DNA of 39,198 nt, from the NCBI GenBank assembly GCA_949295675.1, contig CASFMA010000088.1, positions 1 to 39,198 on the forward strand, given 5' to 3'. Within the stretch, counting starts at the first letter, position 1. Each line of letters opens with the position of its first letter. This DNA is from an uncultured Spirochaetales bacterium. GTDB taxonomy: Bacteria > Spirochaetota > Spirochaetia > Sphaerochaetales > Sphaerochaetaceae. The notes beneath the pieces were generated by a model that saw only the letters and a program-made list of their open reading frames with translations, ran no database searches and was not told the origin of the DNA. Positions 23,512 through 36,031 of the stretch are shown piece after piece. The position numbers were made by a program, and so were the translations under genes.

Positions 23512-25045
23512 CACGCTCATAACCGGAGCGACGATAATCGACGGAAGCGGCAGCAGGCCATATAACGCGAATGTCGCTCTCTTCGGGGACAGGATTGTCT
23601 TCATCGGAAAGGAAGGGATCTCAAGGGCCAGACGTCAGATAGATGGACGGGGCCTTGTGCTTGCGCCTGGCTTCATTGATATCCACACCCATACAGAGCT
23701 TGAGGCGCTTCGCCGCAACACGATGACAGCGCGCCTCATGCAGGGTATAACGACAGATGTCTCAGGCAACTGCGGTATCGGTGTCTTCCCAGTCTCTTCC
23801 GGGCTTGCCAAGGCTGTCGAGGATGTCCTTGGCACCTATCCTGTATGGTCATGGTCAGACTACAGGTCATTTCGTGACACCTTGATAAGCAGAGGCATCG
23901 GGATAAACGAGGCTCTTCTCGTCTCCCATACAGCTGTCCGCCTGGCTGCGATGGGGGAGGATGCTGGAAGGGAGGCGACAGATGATGAGATAGACCGTAT
24001 GTGCCAGATCCTCTCCGATGAGCTTGATAAAGGCGCCCGCGGCTTCTCTTCTGGCCTGTACTACGCGCCTTGCGTATTTGCATCCAGGAAGGAACTTCTG
24101 CGTCTGCTATCTGTCGTGAAGGAAAAAGGCAGGCTCTTTTCCGTGCATCACAGATGCGAGGGCGATGATGTCGAGGTGTCACTGGCAGAGGTCCTGTCCC
24201 TTGCTGCAGAGAGCGGGGTACGCCTTGAGGTATCTCATCTCAAGGCCATCGGAAAGGAAAACCAGCATAAGGTGGATAACCTGCTGAGAATGATCGAGGA
24301 TGCCAGATCCGGCGGTGTTGACGTGAAGTTCGACCAATATCCTTACACATTCGGCTCGACAAGCCTGTTCTCTCTCCTTCCTCCTTCAATCCTCGCACAT
24401 TCCAGGCTTGAGCAGCGCCTTGCCCTTAGCCTTGAGAACGAGAGGGAGGATATAAGGAAGGAGATGCTCCACCCGTCAGGATGGGACAGCATCTACTCAA
24501 TGGTCGGCCCTGATGATATCAAGGTGATATACCTTGAGAACGGAAGGAAGTATTCGGGCATGACTCTCTCTGAGATAGGCAGGGAGAGGGGAGAGGACCC
24601 TCTTGATGCACTTTTCGACTTGCTTTCAGAGGAGACGGGCCTTGCCGTGATGGAAGATATAACGGAAAGCGAGGAAAGCCTCCTGAAGATAATGGCACAT
24701 CCTCTCATGTGCTTTGGTTCAGATTCCCTGTACTCATCGCCGATTCCGCATCCAAGAAGCCGCCATGCAGCAGTTGAGTTCCTGTCCAGCTATGTGATCG
24801 GACGCTCCCTCATGCCGCTTGAGGAAGGTATCAGGAAGCTTTCAGGAGAGGCCAGCGACAGGCTTTCGCTGCCAGACAGGGGATATATCAGGGAAGGGTA
24901 TAAAGCCGATATGGTGCTTTTCGATCCATCCAAGCTCGCTGTCGACGGTGATTCGAACAAGGGTATTGATTACGTCTTCGTAAACGGCGCGGCCGCGGTG
25001 GAGAACGGAGAGCCGACAGGTACGCTCTCCGGCCAGGTCATCTGA
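23504..25045 (+). CDS. N-acyl-D-amino-acid deacylase-like amidohydrolase
   Basis: The 513-residue protein begins MYDTLITGATIIDGSG, followed by the metal-binding GFIDIHTHTE at about 52-61, SGNCGIGVFP, a FSSGLYYAPC segment typical of D-aminoacylases, SVHHRCEGDDVEV, RLEVSHLKAIG, and near the C-terminus MCFGSDSLYSS and the GYIREGYKADMVLFDP seal common to dihydroorotase-like enzymes. D-aminoacylases release D-amino acids from N-acyl forms; substrate here is not certain, and a D-glutamate or dipeptide substrate is possible. GGAGG stands upstream of the ATG at 23504. It overlaps and is probably coupled to the pseudo-Fic gene and ends two bases from the convergent ABC gene. Confidence 0.85.
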   Translation: MYDTLITGATIIDGSGSRPYNANVALFGDRIVFIGKEGISRARRQIDGRGLVLAPGFIDIHTHTELEALRRNTMTARLMQGITTDVSGNCGIGVFPVSSGLAKAVEDVLGTYPVWSWSDYRSFRDTLISRGIGINEALLVSHTAVRLAAMGEDAGREATDDEIDRMCQILSDELDKGARGFSSGLYYAPCVFASRKELLRLLSVVKEKGRLFSVHHRCEGDDVEVSLAEVLSLAAESGVRLEVSHLKAIGKENQHKVDNLLRMIEDARSGGVDVKFDQYPYTFGSTSLFSLLPPSILAHSRLEQRLALSLENEREDIRKEMLHPSGWDSIYSMVGPDDIKVIYLENGRKYSGMTLSEIGRERGEDPLDALFDLLSEETGLAVMEDITESEESLLKIMAHPLMCFGSDSLYSSPIPHPRSRHAAVEFLSSYVIGRSLMPLEEGIRKLSGEASDRLSLPDRGYIREGYKADMVLFDPSKLAVDGDSNKGIDYVFVNGAAAVENGEPTGTLSGQVI

Positions 25046-25047
25046 TC

Positions 25048-25803
25048 TTACTCGTTCTCGAATGATGCAAGGAACTTCCTTGTCCTCTCTTCTCTTGGAT
25101 CTGAGAACAATGAGGTTCCTTCCTCTACTATCACGCCACCATCCATGAATATGGCATTGTCTGATATCGCTTTTGCGAAGTGCATCTCATGCGTCACGAC
25201 AGCCATTGTCATCTTCTCTTCTGCCAAGGCTCTTATGACATGGAGTATCTCGCGTGTGAGCTCCGGATCGAGCGCTGATGTCGGCTCATCGAAGAACAGT
25301 ATCTTCGGATCAAGCGCAAGCGCGCGTGCTATGGATACACGCTGCTGCTGTCCTCCTGAAAGCTGGAATGGATACATCTTTGCCTTATCCTCAAGGCCCA
25401 TCTTCCTGAGAAGCCCCATAGCTTTTGCCTCGGCCTCATCCTTTCCTCTTTTCAGGACTGCCCGCTGGGCCTCTGTGACATTGCGCAGCACGGAGAAATG
25501 CGGGAAGAGATTGAATGACTGGAACACCAGGCCTGTCTTCAGCCCGATCTTCCTCTCGTTGTCCTTCTCGTAGACAGCCTTCCCGTCCATGCTCCTGAAG
25601 AGAACGTCGCCGTCTACCTCAAGCATCCCGTCATCGGCCCTCTCCAGCTGCGTTATGATCCTAAGCATTGTCGACTTCCCTGAACCTGAGGGGCCTATTA
25701 TGGAAAGAACCTCGCCTTTATCGACCGTGAAGGATATATTCCTGATTATCTTCGCCTCCCCGAAAGACTTTGAGAGGTTCTGCAGATTTATCATCTTTTC
25801 CAT
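25048..25803 (-). CDS. Polar amino acid ABC transporter, ATP-binding protein
   Basis: The 251-residue cytoplasmic ATPase has GPSGSGKST (Walker A) near residue 38, [17 protein letters not shown] (Q-loop), [15 protein letters not shown] (signature), [15 protein letters not shown] (Walker B and D-loop) and VVTHEM (switch His). The QSFNLFPH stretch is typical of the GlnQ/HisP/ArtP group. AGGTGAG lies just before the ATG at 25803. It is the last gene of the three-gene importer, four bases after the permease. Confidence 0.93.
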   Translation of the reverse strand: MEKMINLQNLSKSFGEAKIIRNISFTVDKGEVLSIIGPSGSGKSTMLRIITQLERADDGMLEVDGDVLFRSMDGKAVYEKDNERKIGLKTGLVFQSFNLFPHFSVLRNVTEAQRAVLKRGKDEAEAKAMGLLRKMGLEDKAKMYPFQLSGGQQQRVSIARALALDPKILFFDEPTSALDPELTREILHVIRALAEEKMTMAVVTHEMHFAKAISDNAIFMDGGVIVEEGTSLFSDPREERTRKFLASFENE

Positions 25804-25807
25804 GATC

Positions 25808-26443
25808 TCACCTATAATAGCCTAGCTTCTTCTCAGCCAGCGCGAAAAGCCTTGAGACGATGTAGTTCATGACGAAATAGAAAATGCCGGCTATGAATAT
25901 CGGGATTGTCGAGAACTCCCTTGATGATGCTGTCTGCGCTACTCGGAAAAGCTCTGCGACTCCTATCGTCTGTGCAAGGGCTGTATCCTTTACAAGCGTT
26001 ATCACCTCATTGCCGAGAGCTGGCATTATCTTCTTTATCACTTGCGGAAGGACTATGTGGAAGAATGTGTATGGCCTTGTGAATCCCAGCACCTTCGCAG
26101 CTTCCTTCTGTCCTCTGTCTATTGACTGCAGCCCAGAGCGGTATATCTCCGCGAAATATGCGCTGTAGTTCACGACGAAAGCTACAATGCAGGCTGTGAA
26201 TCTGTCATATGATGTCCCAAAGATGTAGAAAGGGGCAAAATAGAAGAATATGAGCTGGAGTATGAGCGGTGTGCCTCTCATTATCTGTATGTAGAGGTCG
26301 GTTATCCACCGCACCGGGCGGATCGCGGTCATCTTGCCCTTGGCGACCACGAAGCCAAGAGGCAGTGAGAACAGCAGCGTAAGGAAGAAGATGCGGAGGG
26401 AAGTCACAGTTCCCTCCAGCATCTGCATTATAAGGCTGGCCAT
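25808..26443 (-). CDS. Polar amino acid ABC transporter, permease
   Basis: The 211-residue integral membrane protein begins [30 protein letters not shown], the usual start of HisM/GlnP-family permeases. It has about five hydrophobic helices, [16 protein letters not shown] after the second, and the EAA loop [24 protein letters not shown] that docks the ATPase. Only one permease gene is present, so it should act as a homodimer. It lies one base after the binding protein gene. Confidence 0.93.
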   Translation of the reverse strand: MASLIMQMLEGTVTSLRIFFLTLLFSLPLGFVVAKGKMTAIRPVRWITDLYIQIMRGTPLILQLIFFYFAPFYIFGTSYDRFTACIVAFVVNYSAYFAEIYRSGLQSIDRGQKEAAKVLGFTRPYTFFHIVLPQVIKKIMPALGNEVITLVKDTALAQTIGVAELFRVAQTASSREFSTIPIFIAGIFYFVMNYIVSRLFALAEKKLGYYR

Positions 26444-26444
26444 C

Positions 26445-27254
26445 TTACTTTCCGACTATTGTGATATCAGCGCCGAACCACTTTGTCGCTATCTGGGCGA
26501 GCGTTCCATCCTCTGCCATCGCCAGAAGCTGTGCGTCAACCGCATCTCTGAGCGCTATGTCATTCTTCCTGAATCCGATGGCGTATTCCTCCTCTGTAAG
26601 TGTCTGGTCAAGGATCCTGAAGTCCTTTCCAGACCTGTTTATGTTGTCATTTGCAACGAGAAGGTCCATAACGACTGCGTCGACACCTCCGATCTCAAGA
26701 TCCATTAGAGCTGTCAGGTTCTCCTTGAACTCAACGATCTGGTCAATGCTCTCCTTGAATCCCGGCGTGTCGTCGATTGCTGCCTGCGCCGATGATCCTG
26801 CCTGTACACCGACCGTACCGCCTGCAAGATCCTCAAGCGTCATCACATCAGAGTCTCCCCTGACGACCACGACCTGCGCATTCCTTACATACGGAGCGGA
26901 GAATGTCATCACTTTCTCCCTTTCCGGAGTGACTGTGAATCCGTTCCAGATGCAGTCTATGTTGCCTGTTGCAAGCTCCTGTTCCTTTGCGTTCCAGTCA
27001 ATCGGCTGTGGGACAAGCTCCACGCCAAGGCGGCTGGCGACTTCCCTTGCCGCATCGATATCGAAGCCAACGATCTCGCCATTCTCATCCCTGAATCCCA
27101 TAGGAGGGAAGGAATCATCAAGCCCGAGTATGAAAGTGCCTTTGTCCAGCACGTCCTGAAGCGAGTTGTCTGCACCGCTCTCACCAGCGCCCTGCGCAAG
27201 AAGCATGGCGGCAGAGACAATAGCGACCGCGGCTAGAGTGATAAGTTTTCTCAT
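26445..27254 (-). CDS. Polar amino acid ABC transporter, substrate-binding protein
   Basis: The 269-residue protein has an N-terminal signal peptide (MRKLITLAAVAIVSAAMLLAQ) without a lipobox Cys, then a type II binding fold: FILGLDDSFPPMGFRDENGEIVGFDIDAAREVA, WNGFTVTPEREKVMTFSAPY, GVQAGSSAQAA and YAIGFRKND. These place it in SBP family 3 (polar amino acids). The exact ligand cannot be read from sequence. GGAGGA precedes the ATG at 27254. It is the first gene of the importer unit. Confidence 0.93.
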   Translation of the reverse strand: MRKLITLAAVAIVSAAMLLAQGAGESGADNSLQDVLDKGTFILGLDDSFPPMGFRDENGEIVGFDIDAAREVASRLGVELVPQPIDWNAKEQELATGNIDCIWNGFTVTPEREKVMTFSAPYVRNAQVVVVRGDSDVMTLEDLAGGTVGVQAGSSAQAAIDDTPGFKESIDQIVEFKENLTALMDLEIGGVDAVVMDLLVANDNINRSGKDFRILDQTLTEEEYAIGFRKNDIALRDAVDAQLLAMAEDGTLAQIATKWFGADITIVGK

Positions 27255-27278
27255 GAGTATCCTCCGTCTATGCCTGGA

Positions 27279-27308
27279 AGTATACATTGATTGCTGACTG
27301 CATGAAAA
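27279..27308 (-). promoter_or_regulatory. Promoter of the amino acid ABC operon
   Basis: On the minus strand TTTTCA (27308-27303), 18 bases and TATACT (27284-27279) form a likely promoter, with a leader of about 20 bases that carries GGAGGA. Confidence 0.55.
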
Positions 27309-27358
27309 TACGAAGAATATTCGTTTTCACAATCTTTCTTGCGTATTATTATGTATCT

Positions 27359-27952
27359 ATGCAGCTGTTTATATTCGATTTAGGGAATGTGATCATAAAC
27401 AATGTCTTTGTCCTTCCTGATATGGCAAAGGCCCTCGGCATACCAGAGCCTGAGCTTATAGATGACTATATGATCTACGATACGCCATTGATGGATGGAT
27501 ATATGCCGCCATCAGCGTACTATGACCATATCGAGCGCAAGTTCGGCATAAGCCATATCGGCACCGACATCTTCGCGGATTTCTTCATGCCGACTGTAAA
27601 CAAGCCTATGCTCTCCATCGTTGATTCGCTCAGGAGCAAGGGATTCAGATGCGTCATAGGATCCAACACATTTGAGCCGCATTCGAGGATAGTCGAGGCA
27701 ATGAAGCCCGATGTGCTTTCTCATTTCGATCATTACTATGCTTCCCATGTTATCCATTTATCGAAGCCTGAGCCCGCATTCTTCAGGTATATCGCACAGC
27801 AAGAGGGATATGATTATGGAAATATATCCTTCACTGACGATCTTGCAAGGAACATAGAAGCTGCACGTTCGCTGGGAATCGAGTGCCTGCATTATGCCGG
27901 CGATGACAAGGATGAGCAGGCGATGGCATTCTTTTCAAGATATCTGAAGTAG
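27359..27952 (+). CDS. HAD-family hydrolase, YihX-like
   Basis: The 197-residue product from the ATG at 27359 begins MQLFIFDLGNVIINN. The FDLGNV motif, with Gly in place of the second Asp of the HAD DxD, is typical of the YihX (alpha-glucose-1-phosphatase) group rather than a defect. VIGSNTF (motif II), HLSKPEPAFFRYI (motif III Lys) and SFTDDLARNIEAARSLG (motif IV) follow. The substrate is probably a small phosphorylated metabolite. There is no Shine-Dalgarno sequence; TATTAT ends nine bases before the ATG. A single-gene unit. Confidence 0.83.
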   Translation: MQLFIFDLGNVIINNVFVLPDMAKALGIPEPELIDDYMIYDTPLMDGYMPPSAYYDHIERKFGISHIGTDIFADFFMPTVNKPMLSIVDSLRSKGFRCVIGSNTFEPHSRIVEAMKPDVLSHFDHYYASHVIHLSKPEPAFFRYIAQQEGYDYGNISFTDDLARNIEAARSLGIECLHYAGDDKDEQAMAFFSRYLK

Positions 27953-28177
27953 GTTGTCCGGACAGATGCAGATGATGAATGCGAATCAGATTCATGCCCT
28001 GATATGGCTGTGATTGCGCAGTCTTGAGAGCCCGGGGAAGGGACAGCTGCCGCCAGCCTTCAGGTTTCTATATCTGTTATTCTTGGTTATATATGCAATT
28101 AGCTATGCACGGCTTATTATATTGTGCTTTTTGATATCGAAAATCCTGCATTTTTATCGAAATTCTATCCACATTTG

Positions 28178-28207
28178 TTGACATTCCCGATAAAGGAGGC
28201 GTATAAG
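28178..28207 (+). promoter_or_regulatory. Promoter of the ilv-leu operon
   Basis: TTGACA (28178-28183), 18 bases and TATAAG (28202-28207) form a strong promoter. The start should lie near 28214, about 30 bases before the leader peptide. The 225 bases before it, back to the HAD stop, contain only a TGTCCGGACA palindrome (27955-27964) and no gene I can support. Confidence 0.75.
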
Positions 28208-28244
28208 AATCGTAAGGAAAAGAAATCTTAAAAAGGAGGAGAGC

Positions 28245-28304
28245 ATGTTTATTTCCAACATTCCAGCTTCTATCCTCCTATCTGTCATCATCCTTACACG
28301 CTGA
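28245..28304 (+). CDS. ilv-leu operon leader peptide
   Basis: A 19-residue ORF reads MFISNIPASILLSVIILTR and stops at TGA 28302-28304. Nine of its 19 residues are Ile (5), Leu (3) or Val (1), with the run ATC CTC CTA TCT GTC ATC ATC CTT at 28272-28295. AAAAGGAGGA stands directly before the ATG. It precedes a terminator and the full valine, isoleucine and leucine operon, so it is a classic attenuation leader that senses charged branched-chain tRNAs. It is too short for standard gene finders. Confidence 0.9.
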   Translation: MFISNIPASILLSVIILTR

Positions 28305-28372
28305 ACCACGGTTTCAGAGTTTTGATGATGCGTTGAGGCCCGTGGTGAAGAAGAACACGGGCTATTTTTTTT
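28286..28372 (+). terminator. Transcription attenuator of the ilv-leu operon
   Basis: Three competing structures can be read. The protector pairs CATCATC (28286-28292, inside the Ile codons) with GATGATG (28324-28330), enclosing CTGAA (28301-28305) with TTCAG (28313-28317). The antiterminator pairs ACCACGG (28305-28311) with CCGTGGT (28340-28346). The terminator pairs GCCCGTG (28338-28344) with CACGGGC (28356-28362), followed by eight T (28365-28372). A ribosome stalled at the Ile or Leu codons would open the protector, let the antiterminator form and allow read-through. Confidence 0.88.
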
Positions 28373-28387
28373 CCTTAAAGGAGTCAA

Positions 28388-29931
<1,544 letters not shown>

Positions 29932-29949
29932 GCGAAGGCGGAGGAAAAG

Positions 29950-31545
29950 ATGGCAGAGCATATCTACATATTCGACACGACACTTAGGGATGGAGAACAG
30001 GCTCCGGGCTACAGCATGAACCTGGAGGAGAAGATCAGGATGGCCAGGCAGCTTGAGACCCTAGGGGTTGATATAATCGAGGCAGGCTTTGCCATCTCTT
30101 CTCCGGGGGATTTCGAGTCTGTCGAGGCTATTTCGAAGGCTGTGAAGAACATCACGGTCGCATCTCTTGCCCGTTCGCTCAAGAAGGACATAGATGCGGC
30201 TTATGAGGCTGTCAAAGGCGCAGAGAGCCCGAGGATACATGTCTTCCTTGCTTCCTCTGATATCCATCTCCAGTACAAGCTGAAGATGACGCGCGATGAG
30301 GCTTATGAGAGGATGGAGGAAAGCGTCAGGTACGCACGCTCCCTCTGCCCGGACATCGAGTTCTCACTGGAAGATGCCACCCGAACCGACCTCGACTACA
30401 TGTGCCGCCTGGTGGAAGGTGCTATCAAGGCTGGCGCTACGACGATAAATCTTCCTGATACGGTAGGCTATGCCTCTCAGGAGGATATCGCCGAGATGGT
30501 GTCAAGGGTACGCAACAGCGTGCCTAATATCGACAAGGCGATAATATCAATGCACTGCCATGATGACCTCGGGCTTGCTGTGGCTAATTCCCTTGCTGGC
30601 GTGAAGGCCGGGGCCAGGCAGATCGAGTGCACGCTCTGCGGAATAGGTGAGAGGGCAGGAAACGCCTCGCTTGAAGAGGTAGTCATGGCAATGAAGACAC
30701 GTCCTGACCTCTATCCGTATGAGACCAACATCAAGACAGAGGAGCTTTTCAGGTCTGCGCGTCTTCTTTCGACGATAACAGGCGTGAAGATCTTCCCTTC
30801 GAAGGCAATAGTCGGCGATAACGCGTTTGCCCATGAGTCCGGGATACACCAGCATGGCATGATGGCTAATTCCAAGACTTATGAGATAATGACTCCTGAG
30901 AGCGTCGGGGTTGTAAAGACCAATTATGTCCTTGGGAAGCATTCCGGCCAGCATGCTTTCAGGAAGAAGCTTGAGGATCTTGGCTTTGTTCTTCCAGATA
31001 GCGAGGTCGCTGAGCTTTTCTCGGCGTTCAAGAATCTCTGCGACAGGAAGAAGAACATCACGGATAGGGATATCATAGCTCTTGTGGAGTCCACTGAGCA
31101 TAACAGCGAGAAGAAGATATGGTCGCTGGTCTCCTACGTCGTGAACAGCGGAAACAAGATGACAAGCACAGCCTGCATAGACCTGCAGAAGGATGACAAG
31201 GTATATGAAGGCATCGCATCCGGAACCGGTCCTGTATATGCAGCGCTCCGTGCTGTTGAGAAGATCATCCGCCATCCGTTCTCCCTTGAGGATTACCAGC
31301 TCCAGGCTGTCACTGAGCATCGTGATGCCCTTGGAGAGGCGATCGTCAAGATTTCCGACGGGGCTAATGTATACAGGGGAAGGGGAGTATCGACAGATGT
31401 CATCGAGGCTTCGATCCTCGCATGCCTTTCTGCTGTCAACAGGATGCTTGATGGAGAGTCTGCATCCATAACAGGCGGCAGCAGCGCGATAAAGATGTCA
31501 TTCGATAACGATATGCTCATGGGGCATACTGATAAGGAGGCCTGA
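29950..31545 (+). CDS. leuA: 2-Isopropylmalate synthase
   Basis: LeuA condenses acetyl-CoA with 2-ketoisovalerate, the first leucine-specific step. The 531-residue protein has the TIM-barrel signature [16 protein letters not shown] near residue 8, [27 protein letters not shown], the metal-binding [30 protein letters not shown] and [10 protein letters not shown], then a C-terminal regulatory domain from about 390. The domain layout fits LeuA; citramalate synthase is a less likely alternative given the neighbours leuCDB. Confidence 0.94.
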   Translation: MAEHIYIFDTTLRDGEQAPGYSMNLEEKIRMARQLETLGVDIIEAGFAISSPGDFESVEAISKAVKNITVASLARSLKKDIDAAYEAVKGAESPRIHVFLASSDIHLQYKLKMTRDEAYERMEESVRYARSLCPDIEFSLEDATRTDLDYMCRLVEGAIKAGATTINLPDTVGYASQEDIAEMVSRVRNSVPNIDKAIISMHCHDDLGLAVANSLAGVKAGARQIECTLCGIGERAGNASLEEVVMAMKTRPDLYPYETNIKTEELFRSARLLSTITGVKIFPSKAIVGDNAFAHESGIHQHGMMANSKTYEIMTPESVGVVKTNYVLGKHSGQHAFRKKLEDLGFVLPDSEVAELFSAFKNLCDRKKNITDRDIIALVESTEHNSEKKIWSLVSYVVNSGNKMTSTACIDLQKDDKVYEGIASGTGPVYAALRAVEKIIRHPFSLEDYQLQAVTEHRDALGEAIVKISDGANVYRGRGVSTDVIEASILACLSAVNRMLDGESASITGGSSAIKMSFDNDMLMGHTDKEA

Positions 31546-31546
31546 T

Positions 31547-32806
31547 ATGCCGATGACGATTACGGAGAAGATACTTGCCGCGGCTTCCCATGAAAGCTCT
31601 GTCCATCCTGGGCAGCTCATCATGGCGGACCTCTCTCTTGTGCTGGGCAATGACATAACATCCCCGGTAGCTATCAAGGAGTTCCCGAAGTTCGGCAAGA
31701 GTTCGGTGTTCGACAAGGACAAGATCGCGCTTGTCCCTGATCATTTCACTCCTAACAAGGATATAAAGGCTGCGGAGCAGTGCGCCTGCGTCAGGGCATT
31801 TGCCGCTGCAGAGAATATAACCAATTACTTTGAAGTCGGAGAGGTCGGTGTTGAGCATGCGCTTCTTCCGGAGAAGGGCCTTGTCACTGCCGGTGATGTC
31901 GTGATCGGGGCAGACAGCCATACATGCACGTATGGAGCGCTTGGTGCATTCTCAACAGGTGTCGGCTCTACCGACATGGCCGCGGGGATGGCTATAGGAA
32001 AGGCATGGTTCAAGGTCCCGCCATCGATCAAGTTCGTCCTTAAGGGCTCTCTGAGGCCTAGGGTCACCGGAAAGGATCTAATACTGAGCATCATAGGTAT
32101 GATCGGAGTGGATGGAGCCCTTTACAAGGCAATGGAATTTGCAGGGGATGGCGTTGCTTCCCTTTCCATGGATGACAGGTTCACCGTCTCTAACATGGCG
32201 ATAGAGGCTGGTGCGAAATGCGGGATCTTCCCCGTTGATGAAAAGACTCTCTCATATCTGAAGGAGCATGGCGCTAAGGAGCCTAAGGTATTCTCGTCAG
32301 ATCCTGATGCGGCTTACGAGAAAGTATATGAGATAGATCTTGCTGCCCTCAGCCCGACTGTCGCTTATCCTCATCTTCCCGAGAATGCCCATGATGCAAA
32401 GGACGGTAAGGATATAAAGATCGACCAGGTTGTCATCGGAAGCTGCACCAACGGCCGTCTTTCTGACCTCAGGGCCGCTGCCGAGATCTTCCGTGGCCGT
32501 CATGTGGCAAAGGGCATGCGCGCCCTCATAATCCCAGCGACTCCTCGTATATGGAGGGAGGCTATGGATGAAGGCCTGTTTGATATCTTCACAGATGCAG
32601 GCTGCGTGATATCACCGCCTACATGCGGTCCATGCCTCGGTGGCTACATGGGCATACTCAGCAAGGGCGAGAGATGCGTGTCCACGACCAACCGCAACTT
32701 CGTCGGAAGGATGGGACACCCTGAGAGCGAGGTTTATCTTGCCTCGCCGTATACGGCGGCGGCATCTGCCGTCACTGGCTATATTACAGATCCGGAGGGT
32801 TTTTGA
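31547..32806 (+). CDS. leuC: 3-Isopropylmalate dehydratase, large subunit
   Basis: With LeuD this aconitase-family enzyme converts 2- to 3-isopropylmalate. The 419-residue subunit has [27 protein letters not shown] near residue 120 and the [4Fe-4S] cysteines in IGSCTNGR and [10 protein letters not shown]. Its length is that of the short LeuC type rather than the 466-residue E. coli type. The ATG is one base after the leuA stop, and the end overlaps leuD as ATGA. Confidence 0.94.
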   Translation: MPMTITEKILAAASHESSVHPGQLIMADLSLVLGNDITSPVAIKEFPKFGKSSVFDKDKIALVPDHFTPNKDIKAAEQCACVRAFAAAENITNYFEVGEVGVEHALLPEKGLVTAGDVVIGADSHTCTYGALGAFSTGVGSTDMAAGMAIGKAWFKVPPSIKFVLKGSLRPRVTGKDLILSIIGMIGVDGALYKAMEFAGDGVASLSMDDRFTVSNMAIEAGAKCGIFPVDEKTLSYLKEHGAKEPKVFSSDPDAAYEKVYEIDLAALSPTVAYPHLPENAHDAKDGKDIKIDQVVIGSCTNGRLSDLRAAAEIFRGRHVAKGMRALIIPATPRIWREAMDEGLFDIFTDAGCVISPPTCGPCLGGYMGILSKGERCVSTTNRNFVGRMGHPESEVYLASPYTAAASAVTGYITDPEGF

Positions 32807-33294
32807 TGAAGGCTGAAGGTAAGGTTTTCCGCTATGGGAACAATGTGGATACAGATGTTATCATCCCTGCCCGCTACCTGAATACGTCAGATCATGCCGA
32901 GCTTGCGTCTCATTGCATGGAGGATATTGACCCGGAGTTCAGGAGCAATGTGAAGAAGGGCGATATAATCGTGGCCGGCCGCAATTTCGGCTGTGGCTCA
33001 TCCCGTGAGCATGCCCCCATAGCGATCAAGGAGTCTGGCGTAAGCTGCGTGATTGCGGAGTCATTCGCACGCATATTCTACAGGAATTCGCTGAATATCG
33101 GGCTGCCGATACTGGAATGCAAGGCAGCTTCTGAGGAAATCGCCGCAGGGGACAGGGTGTCGGTGGATTACTCTACTGGCGTCATCACCGATGAGACGAC
33201 AGGCAGGACATACAAGGCGGAGCCGTTCCCTCCGTTCATGCAGCGTCTCATACAGTCCGGCGGGCTTGCCGCATATATCAAGGAGAATTACTGA
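32803..33294 (+). CDS. leuD: 3-Isopropylmalate dehydratase, small subunit
   Basis: The 163-residue swivel-domain partner of LeuC has [18 protein letters not shown] near residue 10, the substrate-binding [18 protein letters not shown] and the [16 protein letters not shown] segment. Like its LeuC it belongs to the short type (E. coli LeuD has about 200 residues). It overlaps leuC by four bases and leuB by one. Confidence 0.94.
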   Translation: MMKAEGKVFRYGNNVDTDVIIPARYLNTSDHAELASHCMEDIDPEFRSNVKKGDIIVAGRNFGCGSSREHAPIAIKESGVSCVIAESFARIFYRNSLNIGLPILECKAASEEIAAGDRVSVDYSTGVITDETTGRTYKAEPFPPFMQRLIQSGGLAAYIKENY

Positions 33295-34358
33295 TGGATA
33301 TGAAGATAGCTCTCGTTCCGGGAGATGGAATAGGCCCTGATATCGTTGAAGAGGCTGTCAGGGTGCTGGACCGCGTAGCCTCGAAGTTCGGTCATGATAT
33401 CGAATATAAGGAGATTGATGCCGGCGGCATCTCAATCGATAAGTACGGCATACCTCTTACTGAGGATGCCCTTGAGAGCGCGAAGGCATCGGATGCGGTC
33501 CTGCTCGGCGCCGTCGGAGGTCCTCGGTGGGACAGCCTTCCTGGAGCCAAGAGACCTGAGAAGGCGCTTCTTGGGCTGAGAAGCGGGCTGGGGCTTTTCT
33601 GCAATTTCCGTCCGGCAGTGATCTATCCGGAGCTCGCTGACGCATCCCCTCTCAAGGATTCGATCATAGGAAAGGGTGTCGATCTTCTTGTTGTCAGGGA
33701 ACTTACCGGAGGCATATATTTCGGCGAGCGCGGCAGAAGCGATGATGGCGAGGAAGCATATGACACGATGCGCTATTCCAGGATGGAGATAACGCGCATA
33801 GCGAGGAAGGCGTTTGAAGCTGCGATGCTGAGGAAGAGGCATGTGACGCTTGTCGATAAGGCCAATGTGCTTGAGTCATCAAGGCTCTGGAGGGAGACTG
33901 TCTCGGCCTTGGCTCCATCATACCCTGATGTGACGCTTGACTTCATGTATGTTGATAATGCGTCGATGCAGCTTGTCCAGGATCCTTCGCGCTTCGATGT
34001 GGTGCTTACCGAGAATATGTTCGGCGATATCCTTTCAGATGAAGCCTCGATGATAACAGGATCGATCGGGATGCTTTCATCTGCATCGCTCAGGGAGGAC
34101 AGCTTCGGCATGTACGAGCCTATACATGGCTCTGCGCCCGATATTGCCGGGCAGGATATCGCGAATCCTATTGCCACGATACTTTCAGCTGCGTCAATGC
34201 TCAGGTACTCATTCTCGCTGGAGAAGGAAGCTGAAGCGATAGAGGACGCTGTGAAGAGCGCGCTTGCAGATGGCATCCGCACGCGTGATATAGCTGTCGA
34301 AGGTGAGAAGATTGTCGGCACCAAGGAGTGCGGCAGGGAAATCGGGGAGAGAATCTGA
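33294..34358 (+). CDS. leuB: 3-Isopropylmalate dehydrogenase
   Basis: LeuB oxidises and decarboxylates 3-isopropylmalate with NAD. The 354-residue protein starts [21 protein letters not shown], and has [37 protein letters not shown], the catalytic [15 protein letters not shown] and the NAD-binding [11 protein letters not shown] ... [14 protein letters not shown]. The length and motifs are normal. It overlaps ilvD by one base. Confidence 0.95.
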   Translation: MDMKIALVPGDGIGPDIVEEAVRVLDRVASKFGHDIEYKEIDAGGISIDKYGIPLTEDALESAKASDAVLLGAVGGPRWDSLPGAKRPEKALLGLRSGLGLFCNFRPAVIYPELADASPLKDSIIGKGVDLLVVRELTGGIYFGERGRSDDGEEAYDTMRYSRMEITRIARKAFEAAMLRKRHVTLVDKANVLESSRLWRETVSALAPSYPDVTLDFMYVDNASMQLVQDPSRFDVVLTENMFGDILSDEASMITGSIGMLSSASLREDSFGMYEPIHGSAPDIAGQDIANPIATILSAASMLRYSFSLEKEAEAIEDAVKSALADGIRTRDIAVEGEKIVGTKECGREIGERI

Positions 34359-36031
34359 TGCGATCTGATCTGATGAAGAAAGGTGCGGAAAGGGCTCCGC
34401 ACCGGTCATTGATGAAAGCCCTTGGCTGGACTGACAGGGAGATAGAGATGCCGATAATCGGCGTTGTCTGCGCCCAGAATGAGATAATCCCAGGCCATAT
34501 GGAGCTTCACAGGATAGCTGAAGCCGTGAAGGCCGGGGTAAGGGAGAATGGAGGGAATCCTGTTGAGTTTCCTGTCATCGGGGTATGCGATGGCATAGCA
34601 ATGGGACACAAGGGGATGAAGTATTCACTTGCGTCAAGGGAGCTTATAGCAGACAGCATAGAGGTCATGGCGACGGCACATCCGTTTGATGCGCTTGTAT
34701 TCATCCCGAACTGCGACAAGATCGTCCCTGGGATGCTGATGGCTGCAGCCCGCCTGGACCTGCCTTCCATATTCGTTTCAGGCGGTCCTATGCTTGCAGG
34801 GCACATCAAGGGTGGTGACAAGAAGGGAATGAGCCTGTCATCGATGTTTGAGGCTGTCGGAAGATATGCGGATGGCAAGATGAGCGATGAGGAGTTCCTT
34901 GACTGGGAGAACAGCGCATGTCCATCATGCGGCTCATGCTCCGGGATGTATACTGCAAACTCCATGAACTGCCTCTGCGAGGCTATAGGTATGGCCCTGC
35001 CTGGCAATGGCACTGTCCCGGCTGTCTACTCAGAGAGACTCAGGCTTGCAAAGGATGCGGGGTTCCAGGTAATGGAGCTTCTGAAGAAGGGGATCACTGC
35101 ACGCAGCATAATGACAGAGAAGGCTTTCCGCAACGCACTTAGCGTGGACATGGCCCTTGGCTGCTCGACAAATACAATGCTGCATCTTCCAGCGATAGCC
35201 CATGAGAGCGGTATAGAGATCGATATATTCGAGGCCAATGATATAAGCCGGAAAGTCCCTAATCTCTGCCACCTCGCTCCAGCAGGACCGCATCACATGG
35301 AGGATCTCTATCAGGCTGGCGGCGTCATGGCAGTGATGAAGGAGCTTGATAAGCGTTCTCTCCTGTCCCGTAATCTCATCACAGTCACCGGTGACACCAT
35401 AGCTGCCTCATTTAATGCGGCAAGGAATACAGATCCGGAGGTCATCAGGCCTATAGACAATCCTTATTCCCAGACAGGCGGCATTGCGGTGCTTTCAGGC
35501 ACGCTCGCTCCTGAGGGCGCTGTTGTCAAGAAAAGCGCTGTGGCTCCTGAGATGCTTGTCCATAAAGGCCCTGCACGTGTATTCAACAGCGAGGATGAGG
35601 CAATTGCTGCGATATTCGGGAAGAAGATCAGGCCCGGCGATGTGATCATCATCCGCTATGAAGGCCCGAAGGGTGGACCTGGAATGCGCGAGATGCTGAG
35701 CCCGACATCTGCCATACAGGGGATGGGCCTTGGAACATCGGTCGCGCTGATCACCGATGGCCGCTTCTCCGGGGCGACACGTGGCGCATCCATAGGCCAT
35801 GTATCGCCAGAGGCAGCCTCAGGCGGTCCGATCGGACTTGTCGAGGAAGGGGATGAGATCCTTATAGACATTCCGAATGAGAAGCTTGACCTGCTTGTCG
35901 ATGAGAGCGTGCTCGCTGAGAGAAGGAAGAACTACAAGGCTCATGAGAGCGATATAAAAGGCGGATATCTCTACAGATATTCAAAGCATGTCACATCCGC
36001 ACGTCAAGGTGCGGTCTTACTGGAGGACTGA
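34358..36031 (+). CDS. ilvD: Dihydroxy-acid dehydratase
   Basis: IlvD dehydrates the dihydroxy acids of the valine and isoleucine pathways and needs an Fe-S cluster. The 557-residue protein has [13 protein letters not shown] and [19 protein letters not shown] (cluster cysteines), [16 protein letters not shown], and near the C-terminus [20 protein letters not shown]. The start is the ATG at 34358, which shares its A with the leuB stop and follows GGGGAGA; the longer open frame is inside leuB. Confidence 0.95.
   Translation: MRSDLMKKGAERAPHRSLMKALGWTDREIEMPIIGVVCAQNEIIPGHMELHRIAEAVKAGVRENGGNPVEFPVIGVCDGIAMGHKGMKYSLASRELIADSIEVMATAHPFDALVFIPNCDKIVPGMLMAAARLDLPSIFVSGGPMLAGHIKGGDKKGMSLSSMFEAVGRYADGKMSDEEFLDWENSACPSCGSCSGMYTANSMNCLCEAIGMALPGNGTVPAVYSERLRLAKDAGFQVMELLKKGITARSIMTEKAFRNALSVDMALGCSTNTMLHLPAIAHESGIEIDIFEANDISRKVPNLCHLAPAGPHHMEDLYQAGGVMAVMKELDKRSLLSRNLITVTGDTIAASFNAARNTDPEVIRPIDNPYSQTGGIAVLSGTLAPEGAVVKKSAVAPEMLVHKGPARVFNSEDEAIAAIFGKKIRPGDVIIIRYEGPKGGPGMREMLSPTSAIQGMGLGTSVALITDGRFSGATRGASIGHVSPEAASGGPIGLVEEGDEILIDIPNEKLDLLVDESVLAERRKNYKAHESDIKGGYLYRYSKHVTSARQGAVLLED

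Noticed and set aside
27359-27400. Loss of the second Asp in the HAD motif (DLGNV) as a sign of inactivation
   Set aside because: The same motif is normal in the active YihX subgroup, so it is not evidence of a dead enzyme.
27955-27964. TGTCCGGACA palindrome after the YihX-like gene
   Set aside because: Too short to fold as a useful hairpin and not placed in a promoter; palindromes of ten bases occur by chance at this length.
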